This document shows, piece by piece, positions 33,918 to 42,395 of a stretch of 64,000 nucleotides of DNA (within the stretch, counting starts at the first letter, position 1; every line of letters starts with the position of its first letter). Both the position numbers and the translations under genes were made by a program. This DNA comes from Sphaerisporangium flaviroseum. Its GTDB lineage: Bacteria > Actinomycetota > Actinomycetes > Streptosporangiales > Streptosporangiaceae. The stretch spans positions 62,001-126,000 of the forward strand of contig NZ_BAAAZR010000052.1 in the NCBI RefSeq assembly GCF_039537005.1, in the 5' to 3' direction. Below the pieces are notes generated by a model. The model was not told the DNA's origin. It was given only the letters and a program-made list of their open reading frames with translations, and made no database searches.

Positions 33918-35036
33918 TCAGTGGACGTGGGGGGCTACGACCACCTCGACGCGTTGGAATTCCTTCAGGTCGGAGTAGCCGGCCGTGGCCATCGTGCGGC
34001 GTAGCGCGCCCATGAGGTTCATGGAGCCGTCGGCGACGCTGGAGGGGCCGTGCAGGATCTGCTCCATGGTGCCGATGGTGCCGACCTCGACGCGGGCTCC
34101 ACGGGGCAGGTCGCCGTGGTGGGCCTCGGAGCCCCAGTGGTGGCCACGCCCGGGAGCCTCGGCGGCGCGGGCCAGTGGCGAGCCGACCATGACGGCGTCG
34201 GAACCACAGGCGATGGCCTTGGCGATGTCGCCGGAGCTGGTCATCCCGCCGTCCGCGATCACGTGGACGTACCGGCCGCCGGACTCGTCGAGGTAGTCGC
34301 GGCGGGCCGCGGCGACGTCGCCGATGGCGGTGGCCATCGGCACCGCCACGCCCAGCACGGTGCGCGTGGTGTGGCCGGAGCCGCCGCCGAATCCGACGAG
34401 CACGCCGGCGGCGCCGGTGCGCATCAGGTGGAGGGCCGCGGTGTAGGTCGCGCAGCCGCCGACGATGACCGGCACGTCGAGCTCGTAGATGAACTGCTTG
34501 AGGTTGAGCGGCTCCGCCCGGCCGGAGACGTGCTCGGCGGAGACGGTGGTACCCCGGATGACGAAGATGTCGGCCCCGGCGTCGATCACGGCCTTGTAGT
34601 GCTGGGCGGTGCGCTGCGGCGACAGGCGCGCGGCGGTCGTCACGCCCGCCGACCTGATCTCCTCGATGCGGCGCCCGATGAGCTCGTCGCTGATGGGGGT
34701 GGAGTAGATCTCCTGGAGCCGCTTGGTCGCGGCCTCTCCCCGAAGCTCGGCGACCTCCGACAGCAACGAGGCGGGATCGTCGTAACGGGTCCAGAGCCCT
34801 TCGAGATCGAGCACGGCGAGGCCGCCGAGACGCCCGATGTCGATGGCTGTCTGGGGCGAGACGACGCTGTCCATGGGGCTCACCACGACCGGCAGCTCGA
34901 ACCGGTACGCGTCGATCTGCCAGGCGATCGAGACCTCTTCGGGGTCGCGGGTGCGCCGCGACGGCACGATGCCGATCTCGTCCAGCGCGTAACCCCGGCG
35001 CCCGCTCTTGCCACGCCCGATCTCTACCTGAGTCAT
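33918..35036 (-). CDS. guaB3: GuaB3 (IMP dehydrogenase-family protein)
   Basis: A 372-residue TIM-barrel protein of the GuaB3 group, conserved in actinobacteria. It has no CBS domains, and the IMPDH catalytic loop GSxCTTR is changed to GSGHTTR, so the nucleophilic Cys of IMP dehydrogenase is missing. Other conserved parts are RGYALDEIGIVPSRRTRDPEEV and ADGGMTSSGDIAKAIACGSDAVMVGSPLARA. Related GuaB3 proteins have been linked to GMP reductase-like activity, but I cannot confirm activity here. It lies 216 bases downstream of guaB on the same strand. Start ATG 35036. Confidence 0.9.
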   Translation of the reverse strand: MTQVEIGRGKSGRRGYALDEIGIVPSRRTRDPEEVSIAWQIDAYRFELPVVVSPMDSVVSPQTAIDIGRLGGLAVLDLEGLWTRYDDPASLLSEVAELRGEAATKRLQEIYSTPISDELIGRRIEEIRSAGVTTAARLSPQRTAQHYKAVIDAGADIFVIRGTTVSAEHVSGRAEPLNLKQFIYELDVPVIVGGCATYTAALHLMRTGAAGVLVGFGGGSGHTTRTVLGVAVPMATAIGDVAAARRDYLDESGGRYVHVIADGGMTSSGDIAKAIACGSDAVMVGSPLARAAEAPGRGHHWGSEAHHGDLPRGARVEVGTIGTMEQILHGPSSVADGSMNLMGALRRTMATAGYSDLKEFQRVEVVVAPHVH

Positions 35037-35078
35037 GCTCTTGTCTTTCCCGTCACTCGGAGAAGCCGCTTCGCTCGT

Positions 35079-35143
35079 AGGTCTCTACCCGCGTGCGCCG
35101 CCATCTCGCCTAGAAGATCTCTATCCGCGCGCCGTCATGTCGC
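35079..35143. repeat. Tandem ~30-bp pair between guaB and guaB3
   Basis: AGGTCTCTACCCGCGTGCGC...CATCTCGC (35079-35109) and AGATCTCTATCCGCGCGCCG...CATGTCGC (35115-35143) are imperfect direct copies, 36 bases apart, in the 216-base spacer. Confidence 0.65.
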
Positions 35144-35252
35144 AATGATCCGGCGCACCCTTCACGCCGCACCGATCTGCGTGCCCGCCACGCGCTCGTC
35201 ATGGATCCCCGTATCGGTTCGCTCATGATCACACTCGGCGGTCTGGCGGCTG

Positions 35253-36731
35253 TCAGCGGCCGTGGTAGTTGGGGGCCTCGACCGTCATCTGGATGTCGTG
35301 GGGGTGGCTCTCCTTGAGGCCGGCGGAGGTGATCGGCATCAGCATGCCGTTCTCGTGGAGCTCGTCGATGGTGCGGGAGCCGGTGTACCACATGCCCTGG
35401 CGCAGGCCGCCGACGAGCTGGTGGGCCACGGCGGAAACCGGGCCGCGGTAGGGCACCTGGCCCTCGATGCCCTCGGGGATGTACTTGTCCTCGCTGGTGA
35501 CGCCCTCCTGGGAGTAGCGGTCCTTGCTGAAGGAACCGCCGCGCTCCCGGTTGCGCACCGCGCCGAGCGAGCCCATGCCGCGGTAGGACTTGAACTGCTT
35601 GCCGTTGATGAAGATCAGCTCACCGGGTGACTCCTCGCAGCCCGCGAGCAGGGATCCGAGCATCACGGTGTTGGCGCCGGCCGTCAGCGCCTTGACGATG
35701 TCGCCGGAGTACTGAAGGCCGCCGTCGCCGATCACCGGGACCCCCGCGGGAGCACAGGCCAGCGACGCCTCGTGGATGGCCGTGACCTGCGGGGCTCCGA
35801 CTCCGGCCACGACCCGGGTGGTGCAGATGGAGCCGGGGCCGACCCCGACCTTGACGGCGTCGGCACCGGCGTCGATGAGCGCTTGGGCACCGGCCCGTGT
35901 GGCGACGTTGCCCGCGATGACGTCGACCCGGCCGTTCGCCTTGATCTTGGCGACCATGTCGCAGACGCCCCGCGAGTGCCCATGAGCGGTGTCGACGATG
36001 ATCACGTCGACGCCCGCCTCGATCAGGGCCATCGCGCGCTGCTCGGCGTCGCCGGCGACGCCCACCGCCGCCCCGACGACCAGCCGGCCATCGGGATCCT
36101 TGGTGGCAAGAGGATATTGCTCGCTCTTGGTGAAGTCTTTGACCGTGATGAGGCCGCGCAGCCGGCCCTGGGCGTCGACCAGGGGCAGCTTCTCGACCTT
36201 GTTGCGGCGCAGCAGCCGGAAAGCGTCGTCGCGTGACACCCCGACGGGGGCGGTCACCAGGGGCATCGGGGTCATGACGTCACGCACCAAGATGCGCTGA
36301 TCGGTCTCGAACCGCATGTCGCGGTTGGTCACGATGCCGACGAGCACGCCGCCACGGTCGACCACCGGAACACCGGAGATGCGGTATCTCGCGCAGAGCA
36401 GCTCGACATCGGCCAGTGTGTTCTCGGGCGAACAGGTGACCGGATTGGTGACCATGCCGGCCTCGGAGCGCTTCACCAGGTCGGCCTGCTGGGCCTGGTC
36501 GTCGATGGACAGGTTGCGGTGCAGGATGCCGATGCCGCCCTGGCGGGCCATCGCCACCGCCATGCGCGCCTCGGTGACGGTGTCCATCGCGGCGGAGACC
36601 AGCGGAATGCTCAGGTTGATCGAGCGTGACAGGCGGGTAGTGGTGTCGGCGTCCCCCGGCTGCAAGTCCGAATACGCAGGAACGAGGAGCACGTCGTCGA
36701 ACGTGAGCCCGGGTTCGGTGAACTTGGCCAT
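35253..36731 (-). CDS. guaB: IMP dehydrogenase
   Basis: A 492-residue enzyme oxidising IMP to XMP, the first committed step to GMP. The N-terminal LTFDDVLLVPAYSDL, two CBS domains inserted at about residues 95-210, the active loop GVGPGSICTTRVVAGVG with the catalytic Cys, the GDGGLQYSGDIVKAL phosphate site, and the flap YRGMGSLGAV are all present. ATG 36731 has AGGAGG at good distance; frames further upstream are rejected. Together with guaB3 and guaA in the window this supplies the guanine nucleotide branch. Confidence 0.97.
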   Translation of the reverse strand: MAKFTEPGLTFDDVLLVPAYSDLQPGDADTTTRLSRSINLSIPLVSAAMDTVTEARMAVAMARQGGIGILHRNLSIDDQAQQADLVKRSEAGMVTNPVTCSPENTLADVELLCARYRISGVPVVDRGGVLVGIVTNRDMRFETDQRILVRDVMTPMPLVTAPVGVSRDDAFRLLRRNKVEKLPLVDAQGRLRGLITVKDFTKSEQYPLATKDPDGRLVVGAAVGVAGDAEQRAMALIEAGVDVIIVDTAHGHSRGVCDMVAKIKANGRVDVIAGNVATRAGAQALIDAGADAVKVGVGPGSICTTRVVAGVGAPQVTAIHEASLACAPAGVPVIGDGGLQYSGDIVKALTAGANTVMLGSLLAGCEESPGELIFINGKQFKSYRGMGSLGAVRNRERGGSFSKDRYSQEGVTSEDKYIPEGIEGQVPYRGPVSAVAHQLVGGLRQGMWYTGSRTIDELHENGMLMPITSAGLKESHPHDIQMTVEAPNYHGR

Positions 36732-37164
36732 CTGCGACCCTCCTGCCGTGGCGCTCTCAGGGTGGGGAAAGGCGCCGGCCCCCTCGGTCAGTTTAGTGGC
36801 CCCCAGGTCACCGGCTTGGCAGCTCCTGTGGACAACCGGCCGGTCCGGCGCCCGCGCTTCCTTGAGCGACCCGCCGCCCACAAGATCGGTGACCGGCCGC
36901 TCAGGTCTGGCGATCCGGGGCCGAGGTCCGGTGAGGCGACGCTGAAGCCAGTGAGGCGACGCTCGTCGGCGTGAAACGTTCACCGGACGACCCGGCGGTT
37001 CGGCGGCCCGTCGCCGACCCGCCAGGGAGATCTTCGCGGACGACCCCGGTGCGTGTGGTGTCGCTGGTCACCGGCCTGGCCGGTCATGCGGGTGTCCATA
37101 CGGCCTTCTACGAGGCAGTGCTTCCCCACCACTTGCCCTCATCAGGGTAGGTGAGGGTCATAAG

Positions 37165-37551
37165 GTGGAATGCGTGCTGGAAGACGTCCCCCGTGACCCC
37201 TTCGCGGAAGACCCGAATGATCCTGCCTCGGCGCTGGGTGAGCTCGACGACTGCGAGCCTCTGACCTTGGCGGAGCGCGATGAGGCGCTCACCGACCTCG
37301 CCGATGTGGAGGTCTTTCGCTCGTTGCTGGAGCCGCAGGGTGTGCTCGGGCTGGTACTCGACTGTCCTGAATGTGGCGAACAGCACTACTTCGATTGGGA
37401 CTTACTACGCGGAAACCTCCGGCAGATGATCGACCACGGGCGGCCGCAGGTCCACGAGCCCGCCTTCGAGCCCGACCCTGCCGACTACGTCAGCTGGGAG
37501 TACGCCAGAGGTTATGTCGACGGGGTGATCGACACCGAGGAGAGCCACTGA
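37165..37551 (+). CDS. DUF5319 protein with zinc-ribbon-like Cys pair
   Basis: A 128-residue actinobacterial DUF5319 protein; the mycobacterial homologue also lies between guaB2 and the sigD/rsdA genes. The N-terminus is acidic (PRDPFAEDPNDPASALGELDD), and the core has CPECGEQHYFDWDLLRGNLRQMIDHG, with a C-P-E-C knuckle. Function is unknown. The start may be GTG 37165 or GTG 37174; AAGG is close to both. Its last 40 bases overlap the minus-strand RsdA-like ORF, a tail-to-tail overlap. Confidence 0.82.
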   Translation: MECVLEDVPRDPFAEDPNDPASALGELDDCEPLTLAERDEALTDLADVEVFRSLLEPQGVLGLVLDCPECGEQHYFDWDLLRGNLRQMIDHGRPQVHEPAFEPDPADYVSWEYARGYVDGVIDTEESH

Positions 37552-37715
37552 TCGACGTCGTCGGTCAGTGCGCGCAGCAGGGTCACCACGGCGTCCTGCT
37601 CGCCGACCGGCTCCCGCCGGGAGAGCCTGTCGATGATCGCGTCCGTCCTGAGCACTTCCGAATCCGACTCGGATCCGCGTGTTCGAACCGATCGCGCTGA
37701 GTGGACAGCGGTCAA
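37512..37715 (-). CDS. Minimal RsdA-like anti-sigma ORF, 67 aa
   Basis: Directly after the sigma gene, a TTG start (37715) overlaps its TGA stop as TTGA. The product holds VLRTDAIIDRLSRREPVGEQDAVVTLLRALTDDVDQW. In pattern this fits the N-terminal sigma-binding segment of mycobacterial RsdA, the anti-sigma factor of SigD (a T-D-x-L-L/I-D-x-L-A/S-x-R-E helix, then an acidic ALAALLxxWRDDL-like helix). Gene order also matches Mycobacterium (sigD-rsdA next to DUF5319). Unlike RsdA, there is no membrane helix or extracytoplasmic domain; the frame ends within the convergent DUF5319 gene. It is either a soluble minimal anti-sigma factor or a remnant. GTG starts further in (V-L-R-T-D) are possible. 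Confidence 0.5.
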   Translation of the reverse strand: MTAVHSARSVRTRGSESDSEVLRTDAIIDRLSRREPVGEQDAVVTLLRALTDDVDQWLSSVSITPST

Positions 37716-38338
37716 GCTATCGACTCCATGTCGGCCATCGCCCTGAGCCTTGCGAGCGCCCGATGCTGGGCGACGCGAACCGCACCTGGTGACATACCGA
37801 GTACGTTACCGGTCTCCTCGGCCGACAGCCCCGACACCACCCGCAAAATGATCAGCTCGCGCTGGTTCTCCGGGAGACGCGAGAGCAGCGCCCGGGCGTG
37901 CTCGGCCTCGATGTAGCGCACCACGGTCTCCTCCGGCCCGGGTCCCTGGTCGGGACCGTCCGGCAGGTCCTGGGTGGGCACGGCCGAGCGCACAGAACTG
38001 CGCAGCGCGTCGGCGACCTTGTGCGAGGCGATGCCGAAGACGAACGAGGCGAACGGCCGGCCCATGTCGCGGTAGCGCGGCAGCGCGGCAAGGACCGCGA
38101 TGCACACTTCCTGTGCCACGTCGTCGGCTATGTGGTAGTGACCGGACACCCGGCCCAGTCGAGCACGGCAATAGCGCACCACCATCGGGCGCAACTGGCC
38201 CAGCAGTGATTCGATCGCGGTGCGATCCCCCTGTACGGCAAGGCTCGTCAGTTCCCTGAGGTCGGACTCATCCGATCTCGTCGCAAGCCTTACCCCAGTC
38301 TTGGCGTCGGCGACGCGTCCCTCGGTCACGTTAGGCAT
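37712..38338 (-). CDS. RNA polymerase sigma factor, SigD/ShbA type
   Basis: A group 4 sigma factor of about 208 residues from ATG 38338. Region 2 is GHYHIADDVAQEVCIAVLAALPRYRDMGRPFASFVFGIASHKVADA; region 4 is LPENQRELIILRVVSGLSAEETGNVLGMSPGAVRVAQHRALARLR, a clear helix-turn-helix. Sequence and location identify the ShbA group (Streptomyces, transcribing the principal sigma gene hrdB) and SigD (Mycobacterium). Alternative starts at ATG 38368 and GTG 38392 add residues not seen in the family. It reads into the RsdA-like ORF by TTGA overlap. The AT-rich 38400-38580 stretch upstream probably carries its promoter. Confidence 0.9.
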   Translation of the reverse strand: MPNVTEGRVADAKTGVRLATRSDESDLRELTSLAVQGDRTAIESLLGQLRPMVVRYCRARLGRVSGHYHIADDVAQEVCIAVLAALPRYRDMGRPFASFVFGIASHKVADALRSSVRSAVPTQDLPDGPDQGPGPEETVVRYIEAEHARALLSRLPENQRELIILRVVSGLSAEETGNVLGMSPGAVRVAQHRALARLRAMADMESIA

Positions 38339-38584
38339 GATGCCCGCCACGATCGCGCATGTCGTCATTGTGAATGGATACGGATTGGTCACATTGACGC
38401 GACGATAACCTTGGGTAATCGAGTGAACACAAGACTGTTTGCATATTTCACTCGCGAACCGAATTCGCTGGATATTTGTTAGATGTCGCGCCTGCTCGGA
38501 GGCACATCCGCGCGGTCTTGCGGACGCTTGGCGGCGCGGTCGGGTTTACCGCCGGATCAAATCGATGAGGGTGAAATCGATTCA

Positions 38585-38629
38585 ACAAAAAAGTACGGCC
38601 CGCGCCCCCTCAGGACGCGAGCCGTACTT
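38585..38629 (-). terminator. Intrinsic terminator of groEL
   Basis: On the minus strand, AAGTACGGCTCGCG pairs with CGCGGGCCGTACTT (38616-38629 with 38591-38604; one mismatch, 11-base loop), followed by a run of T. It lies just after the groEL stop and is the clearest intrinsic terminator in the window. Confidence 0.88.
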
Positions 38630-38646
38630 CGGCCGAATGATCGGGC

Positions 38647-40266
38647 TCAGTGGCCGTGACCGTGGCCGTGACCCTGACCGGCGGCCGGAGCCTCTTCCTC
38701 GGGCTTGTCGACCACGAGGACCTCGGTCGTGAGCAGCATGCCCGCGATGGACGCGGCGTTCTGCACGGCCGAGCGGGTGACCTTGACCGGGTCGATGACG
38801 CCCTCGGCGATCAGGTCGCCGTACTGTCCGGTCGCGGCGTTGTAGCCGTGGCCGGCAGAGAGCTCGCCGATCTTGGAGGTGACGACGTAACCCTCCTGGC
38901 CGGCGTTCTCGGCGATCCACCGGGCCGGCTCGACGAGCGACCGGCGGACGATGGCGACACCGGTCGCCTCGTCACCGGTGAGGCCGAGGTCGTCCAGGTC
39001 CTTGGACAGGTGCACGAGCGCGGAGCCACCGCCCGAGACGATGCCCTCCTCGATCGCGGCGCGGGTCGCGGAGATGGCGTCCTCGAGGCGGTGCTTCTTC
39101 TCCTTGAGCTCCACCTCGGTGGCCGCGCCGACGCGCAGGATGCAGATGCCCCCGGAGAGCTTCGCGAGGCGCTCCTGGAGCTTCTCGCGGTCCCAGTCGG
39201 AGTCGGTCTGCTCGATGGCGTGCTGGATCTCGCGGATACGGTCCTGGATCGCCTGCGGGTCGCCCGCTCCGTCGACGATGGTGGTGTTGTCCTTGGTGAC
39301 CACGATGCGGCGGGCGGTGCCCAGCACTTCGGGGCCGGCGTTCTCGAGCTTGAGCCCGAGCTCCTCGGAGATGAGCTGGCCACCGGTCAGGATCGCGATG
39401 TCCTGCAGCATGGCCTTGCGGCGGTCACCGAAGCCGGGCGCCTTGACGGCGACCGAGGTGAACGTGCCACGGATCTTGTTCGTGACCAGGACGGCCAGGG
39501 CTTCGCCCTCGATGTCCTCGGCGACCACGAACAGCGGCTTCTTGGTCTGCGCCACCTTCTCCAGCAGCGGCAGGAACTCCGCGATGGAGGTGATCTTGCC
39601 CTGGTTCAGCAGGACGTAGGCGTCCTCGAGCACCGCTTCCATGCGCTCGGGGTCGGTCACCATGTACGGCGACAGGTAACCCTTGTCGAACTGGAGTCCT
39701 TCCGTGAACTCCAGCTCGAGGCCCATGGTGTTGGACTCCTCGACGGTGATGACACCGTCCTTGCCCACCTTGTCGAACGCCTCGGCGATCAGCTCACCGA
39801 TCTTGGCGTCCTGAGCGGAGATCGTCGCGACATTGGCGATCTCCTTCTTGTCCTCGACGGGACGGGCGAGCTCGAGCAGGCGGTCGCTGACCGCCCGGGC
39901 GGCCAGGTCGATGCCGCGCTTCAGCGACAGGGGGGACGCTCCGGCCGCGACGTTGCGCAGGCCTTCACGGACCATCGCCTGAGCGAGCACGGTGGCGGTG
40001 GTGGTACCGTCGCCGGCGATGTCGTTGGTCTTGGTCGCCACTTCCTTGGCGAGCTGGGCACCGAGGTTCTCGTACGGCTTGTCCAGCTCGACTTCGCGGG
40101 CGATGGTGACGCCGTCGTTGGTGATCGTCGGCGCCCCGAACTTCTTGTCGATGACGACGTTCCGGCCACGCGGCCCGAGGGTCACCTTCACGGCGTCCGC
40201 GAGGGCGTTCACGCCACGCTCGAGAGCACGGCGCGCGTCCTCCTCGAACTCCAGGATCTTCGGCAT
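38647..40266 (-). CDS. groEL1: Chaperonin GroEL1 with His-rich tail
   Basis: A 539-residue 60-kDa chaperonin. It has the ATP-site GDGTTTATVLAQAM, NDGVTIAREVELDKPYENLGAQL, GGQLISEELGLKLE, and the C-terminal EEGIVSGGGSALVHL. It ends in GHGHGHGH instead of the Gly-Gly-Met tail: the mark of actinobacterial GroEL1, the copy linked to groES, while the housekeeping GroEL2 lies elsewhere. The His tail can bind metal ions. It is transcribed after groES from the CIRCE-controlled promoter; between them lies a hairpin (40289-40318). Confidence 0.96.
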   Translation of the reverse strand: MPKILEFEEDARRALERGVNALADAVKVTLGPRGRNVVIDKKFGAPTITNDGVTIAREVELDKPYENLGAQLAKEVATKTNDIAGDGTTTATVLAQAMVREGLRNVAAGASPLSLKRGIDLAARAVSDRLLELARPVEDKKEIANVATISAQDAKIGELIAEAFDKVGKDGVITVEESNTMGLELEFTEGLQFDKGYLSPYMVTDPERMEAVLEDAYVLLNQGKITSIAEFLPLLEKVAQTKKPLFVVAEDIEGEALAVLVTNKIRGTFTSVAVKAPGFGDRRKAMLQDIAILTGGQLISEELGLKLENAGPEVLGTARRIVVTKDNTTIVDGAGDPQAIQDRIREIQHAIEQTDSDWDREKLQERLAKLSGGICILRVGAATEVELKEKKHRLEDAISATRAAIEEGIVSGGGSALVHLSKDLDDLGLTGDEATGVAIVRRSLVEPARWIAENAGQEGYVVTSKIGELSAGHGYNAATGQYGDLIAEGVIDPVKVTRSAVQNAASIAGMLLTTEVLVVDKPEEEAPAAGQGHGHGHGH

Positions 40267-40288
40267 TTAAGGTCCTCTCAGCATCAGA

Positions 40289-40318
40289 GCCCCGGGCCTT
40301 CAGAGAAGCACCCGGGGC
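40289..40318. promoter_or_regulatory. Intercistronic hairpin between groES and groEL
   Basis: GCCCCGGG (40289-40296) pairs with CCCGGGGC (40311-40318) around a 14-base loop. It may set the groES:groEL ratio by processing or partial termination. Confidence 0.55.
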
Positions 40319-40374
40319 TTGATACGCATTTTGTGTAAGGCTCCGTACTGATGGTCGCTTGCGCGCCCCGGGCT

Positions 40375-40686
40375 TTACTTCTCGATGATCGCGAGAACGT
40401 CACGGGCGGAGAGAACGAGGTACTCCTCGCCGCCGTACTTGACCTCGGTACCGCCGTACTTGCTGTAGAGGACGATGTCCCCTTCCTTGACGTCGAGCGG
40501 AATCCGCTTGTCGCCGTCCTCATCCCAGTTGCCCGGGCCCACCGCGAGGACCTTGCCCTCTTGCGGCTTCTCCTTGGCCGTGTCTGGGATGACCAGACCG
40601 GAAGCGGTCGTCTGCTCTGCCTCAAGCGGCTGGACCACAATGCGGTCGCCGAGCGGCTTAACGGGAACCTTGGTGGCGGTCGTCAC
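40375..40686 (-). CDS. groES: Co-chaperonin GroES
   Basis: A 103-residue ring cap of the chaperonin. VPVKPLGDRIVVQPLEAEQTTASGLVIPDTAKEKPQEGKV contains the conserved first strand and the mobile loop that touches GroEL; GDIVLYSKYGGTEVKYGGEEYLVL and the DVLAIIEK end complete the fold. It is first in the operon, about 95 bases downstream of the CIRCE operator, with GGGGAGGTCC upstream of the ATG. Confidence 0.97.
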   Translation of the reverse strand: MTTATKVPVKPLGDRIVVQPLEAEQTTASGLVIPDTAKEKPQEGKVLAVGPGNWDEDGDKRIPLDVKEGDIVLYSKYGGTEVKYGGEEYLVLSARDVLAIIEK

Positions 40687-40780
40687 GATCGGACCTCCCC
40701 TTCAGATTGTGTTGATGAGCTGAAGAGGCGACCAGCGGCCTGCCGTCGCGGGTGTCAGACCTGCCTCGTCGCATTTTGAC

Positions 40781-40807
40781 TTGGCACTCTCACTAGGCGA
40801 GTGCCAA
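40781..40807 (-). promoter_or_regulatory. CIRCE operator (HrcA site) upstream of groES
   Basis: TTGGCACTC-N9-GAGTGCCAA is a perfect 9-base inverted repeat with the 9-base spacing of the CIRCE consensus (TTAGCACTC-N9-GAGTGCTAA; two symmetric changes). It indicates HrcA repression of groES-groEL1 relieved by heat or misfolded protein. Confidence 0.93.
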
Positions 40808-40990
40808 CACTGAACAGTATGCAAGGCCGCCGACACAGTCAACACGGACAGGCCGTCCCAGGTCAGTACGGTGCACATACCCACGCTCGACCGCCGTGCA
40901 ACTCACCCGAAATGTCCGGCCGAGGGCATGGTAGACCACATTTGGGACTCCCTCCCGAGGGGGTGGCGGCACCCGGTAGCGTCGGGAGGC

Positions 40991-42193
40991 GTGGACCCCG
41001 ACGCCTTCCGCGAGTTGCTCACCCCACGAGGGCAGCGGGCCCTCGGCGACGCCGTGGAGGCGGTCACGGAGGGCGCCGACCCGGTCGTGGCGGCGAGCCG
41101 GCTCAGGAAGACCTACGACGCGTCGCTGACCGCCGCCGCCCTCACACAGGCACGGCTACGGGCTCGCGGCGCCGTCAAGTTCGGCGCCGACGCGGCCCGC
41201 ATGTACTTCACCTCCGACGGCCTGGAGCAGGCCACCCGCGCCGAGGTGGGCGCCCACCGCGCCCGCAGGTTCCGTCCGGGGACGCGGGTGGCCGACGCCT
41301 GCTGCGGCATCGGCGGCGACCTCATCGCGCTCGCCCGCGCCGGGTGCGAGGTCGACGCCGTCGACCTCGATCCGCTCACCGTGGAGGTCGCGCACGCCAA
41401 CGCCGTGGCGCTGGGCCTCGGCGACCGCGTCACCGTCCGCGTGGCCGACGCGGCCGACGTCGACCCGGCGGCGTACGACGTGCTGTTCGCCGACCCCGCC
41501 AGGCGGTCCACCGGCAAGCGCGTCTTCGACCCGATGGCCTACTCCCCGCCGTGGCCCGCCGTTCTCGATCTGGTGGCCCGGGCGCCGGCCGCATGCCTGA
41601 AGGTCGCGCCCGGCATCCCGTACGAGCTCATTCCGCCGGGCGCGGAGGCCGAATGGGTGTCCTACCGCGGCGAGGTCAAGGAAGCAGTGCTGTGGACCGG
41701 CGCCCTGGCCGCGACCCCGCCGGGCGGCCCGGAGTCCGTTACGGACATCGACCGCAGGGCCACGATGCTGCCCTCCGGGGAGACGCTGACCCCCGACCCG
41801 TCTCTCGGAACGGCCGGGCACGGGCCGGTGGCGAGATACCTGTACGAGCCTGACGGCGCGGCGATCCGGTCCCACCTGGTCGCCGAGGTGGCCGCGCTGG
41901 TGGACGGCCACCTGCTCGACCCGCACATCGCCTACATCACCGGAGACGCCTCCGCCGTCACGCCGTGGGCCTCGCGGTACGAAGTCCTGGAAATGCTGCC
42001 TTTCTCGTTGAAACGTCTGCGTACGGCGCTCCGCGAACGCGGGATCGGCACGGTCACGCTGAAGAAACGCGGCTCGGCCGTCGACCTGGAGCGCCTGCGG
42101 AAAGATTTGCGGCTTTCTGGGGATAAATCGTGCGTTGTGGCCCTTACCCGGATAGGCGAGCGCCCTTTCGCGCTTATTTGCGAACCCGCCTGA
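40991..42193 (+). CDS. SAM-dependent methyltransferase with THUMP-like C-terminal domain
   Basis: A 400-residue protein from GTG 40991 (V-D-P-D-A-F). The Rossmann core carries motif I ADACCGIGGDLIALA, EVDAVDLDPL, and motif IV VLFADPARR, resembling N6-adenine/RNA methyltransferases. The C-terminal part (PYELIPPGAEAEWVSYRGEVKEAVLW, later LEMLPFSLKRLRTALRERGIGTVTLKKRGSAVDLERLRKDL) matches the THUMP-like domain of actinobacterial proteins of this layout. The target is probably RNA. GGGAGGC touches the GTG too closely, so ATG 40928 (with GAGGG upstream) is an alternative. It is divergent from groES and could share its CIRCE region. Confidence 0.8.
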   Translation: MDPDAFRELLTPRGQRALGDAVEAVTEGADPVVAASRLRKTYDASLTAAALTQARLRARGAVKFGADAARMYFTSDGLEQATRAEVGAHRARRFRPGTRVADACCGIGGDLIALARAGCEVDAVDLDPLTVEVAHANAVALGLGDRVTVRVADAADVDPAAYDVLFADPARRSTGKRVFDPMAYSPPWPAVLDLVARAPAACLKVAPGIPYELIPPGAEAEWVSYRGEVKEAVLWTGALAATPPGGPESVTDIDRRATMLPSGETLTPDPSLGTAGHGPVARYLYEPDGAAIRSHLVAEVAALVDGHLLDPHIAYITGDASAVTPWASRYEVLEMLPFSLKRLRTALRERGIGTVTLKKRGSAVDLERLRKDLRLSGDKSCVVALTRIGERPFALICEPA

Positions 42194-42395
42194 CCTGGGA
42201 AGACGGCAAACCGGTCAATCCAGCGATAATCACGATCTTTTAAAGTCGGCCCCGAAAGTCTGCTGCCGAGCGACTACAGTTGGCCAGCGCGGGATTTTGC
42301 CTGATCCACGGTTTACCCGCCTTATTCGTCACGCCAGACAACCGGACCAATCCCACCGCAGTGCGGCCGACCGCCCGCGAGTGAAGGAGCTTTCG

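Noticed and set aside
37701..37916. Plus-strand frame over the end of the sigma gene
   Set aside because: Shadow of the sigma-70 region 4 coding sequence; no ribosome site.
38650..40338. Plus-strand open frame of about 560 codons over groEL
   Set aside because: Shadow of groEL1. Its product is rich in Gly, Asp, Leu and Arg in shadow fashion and has no start signal.
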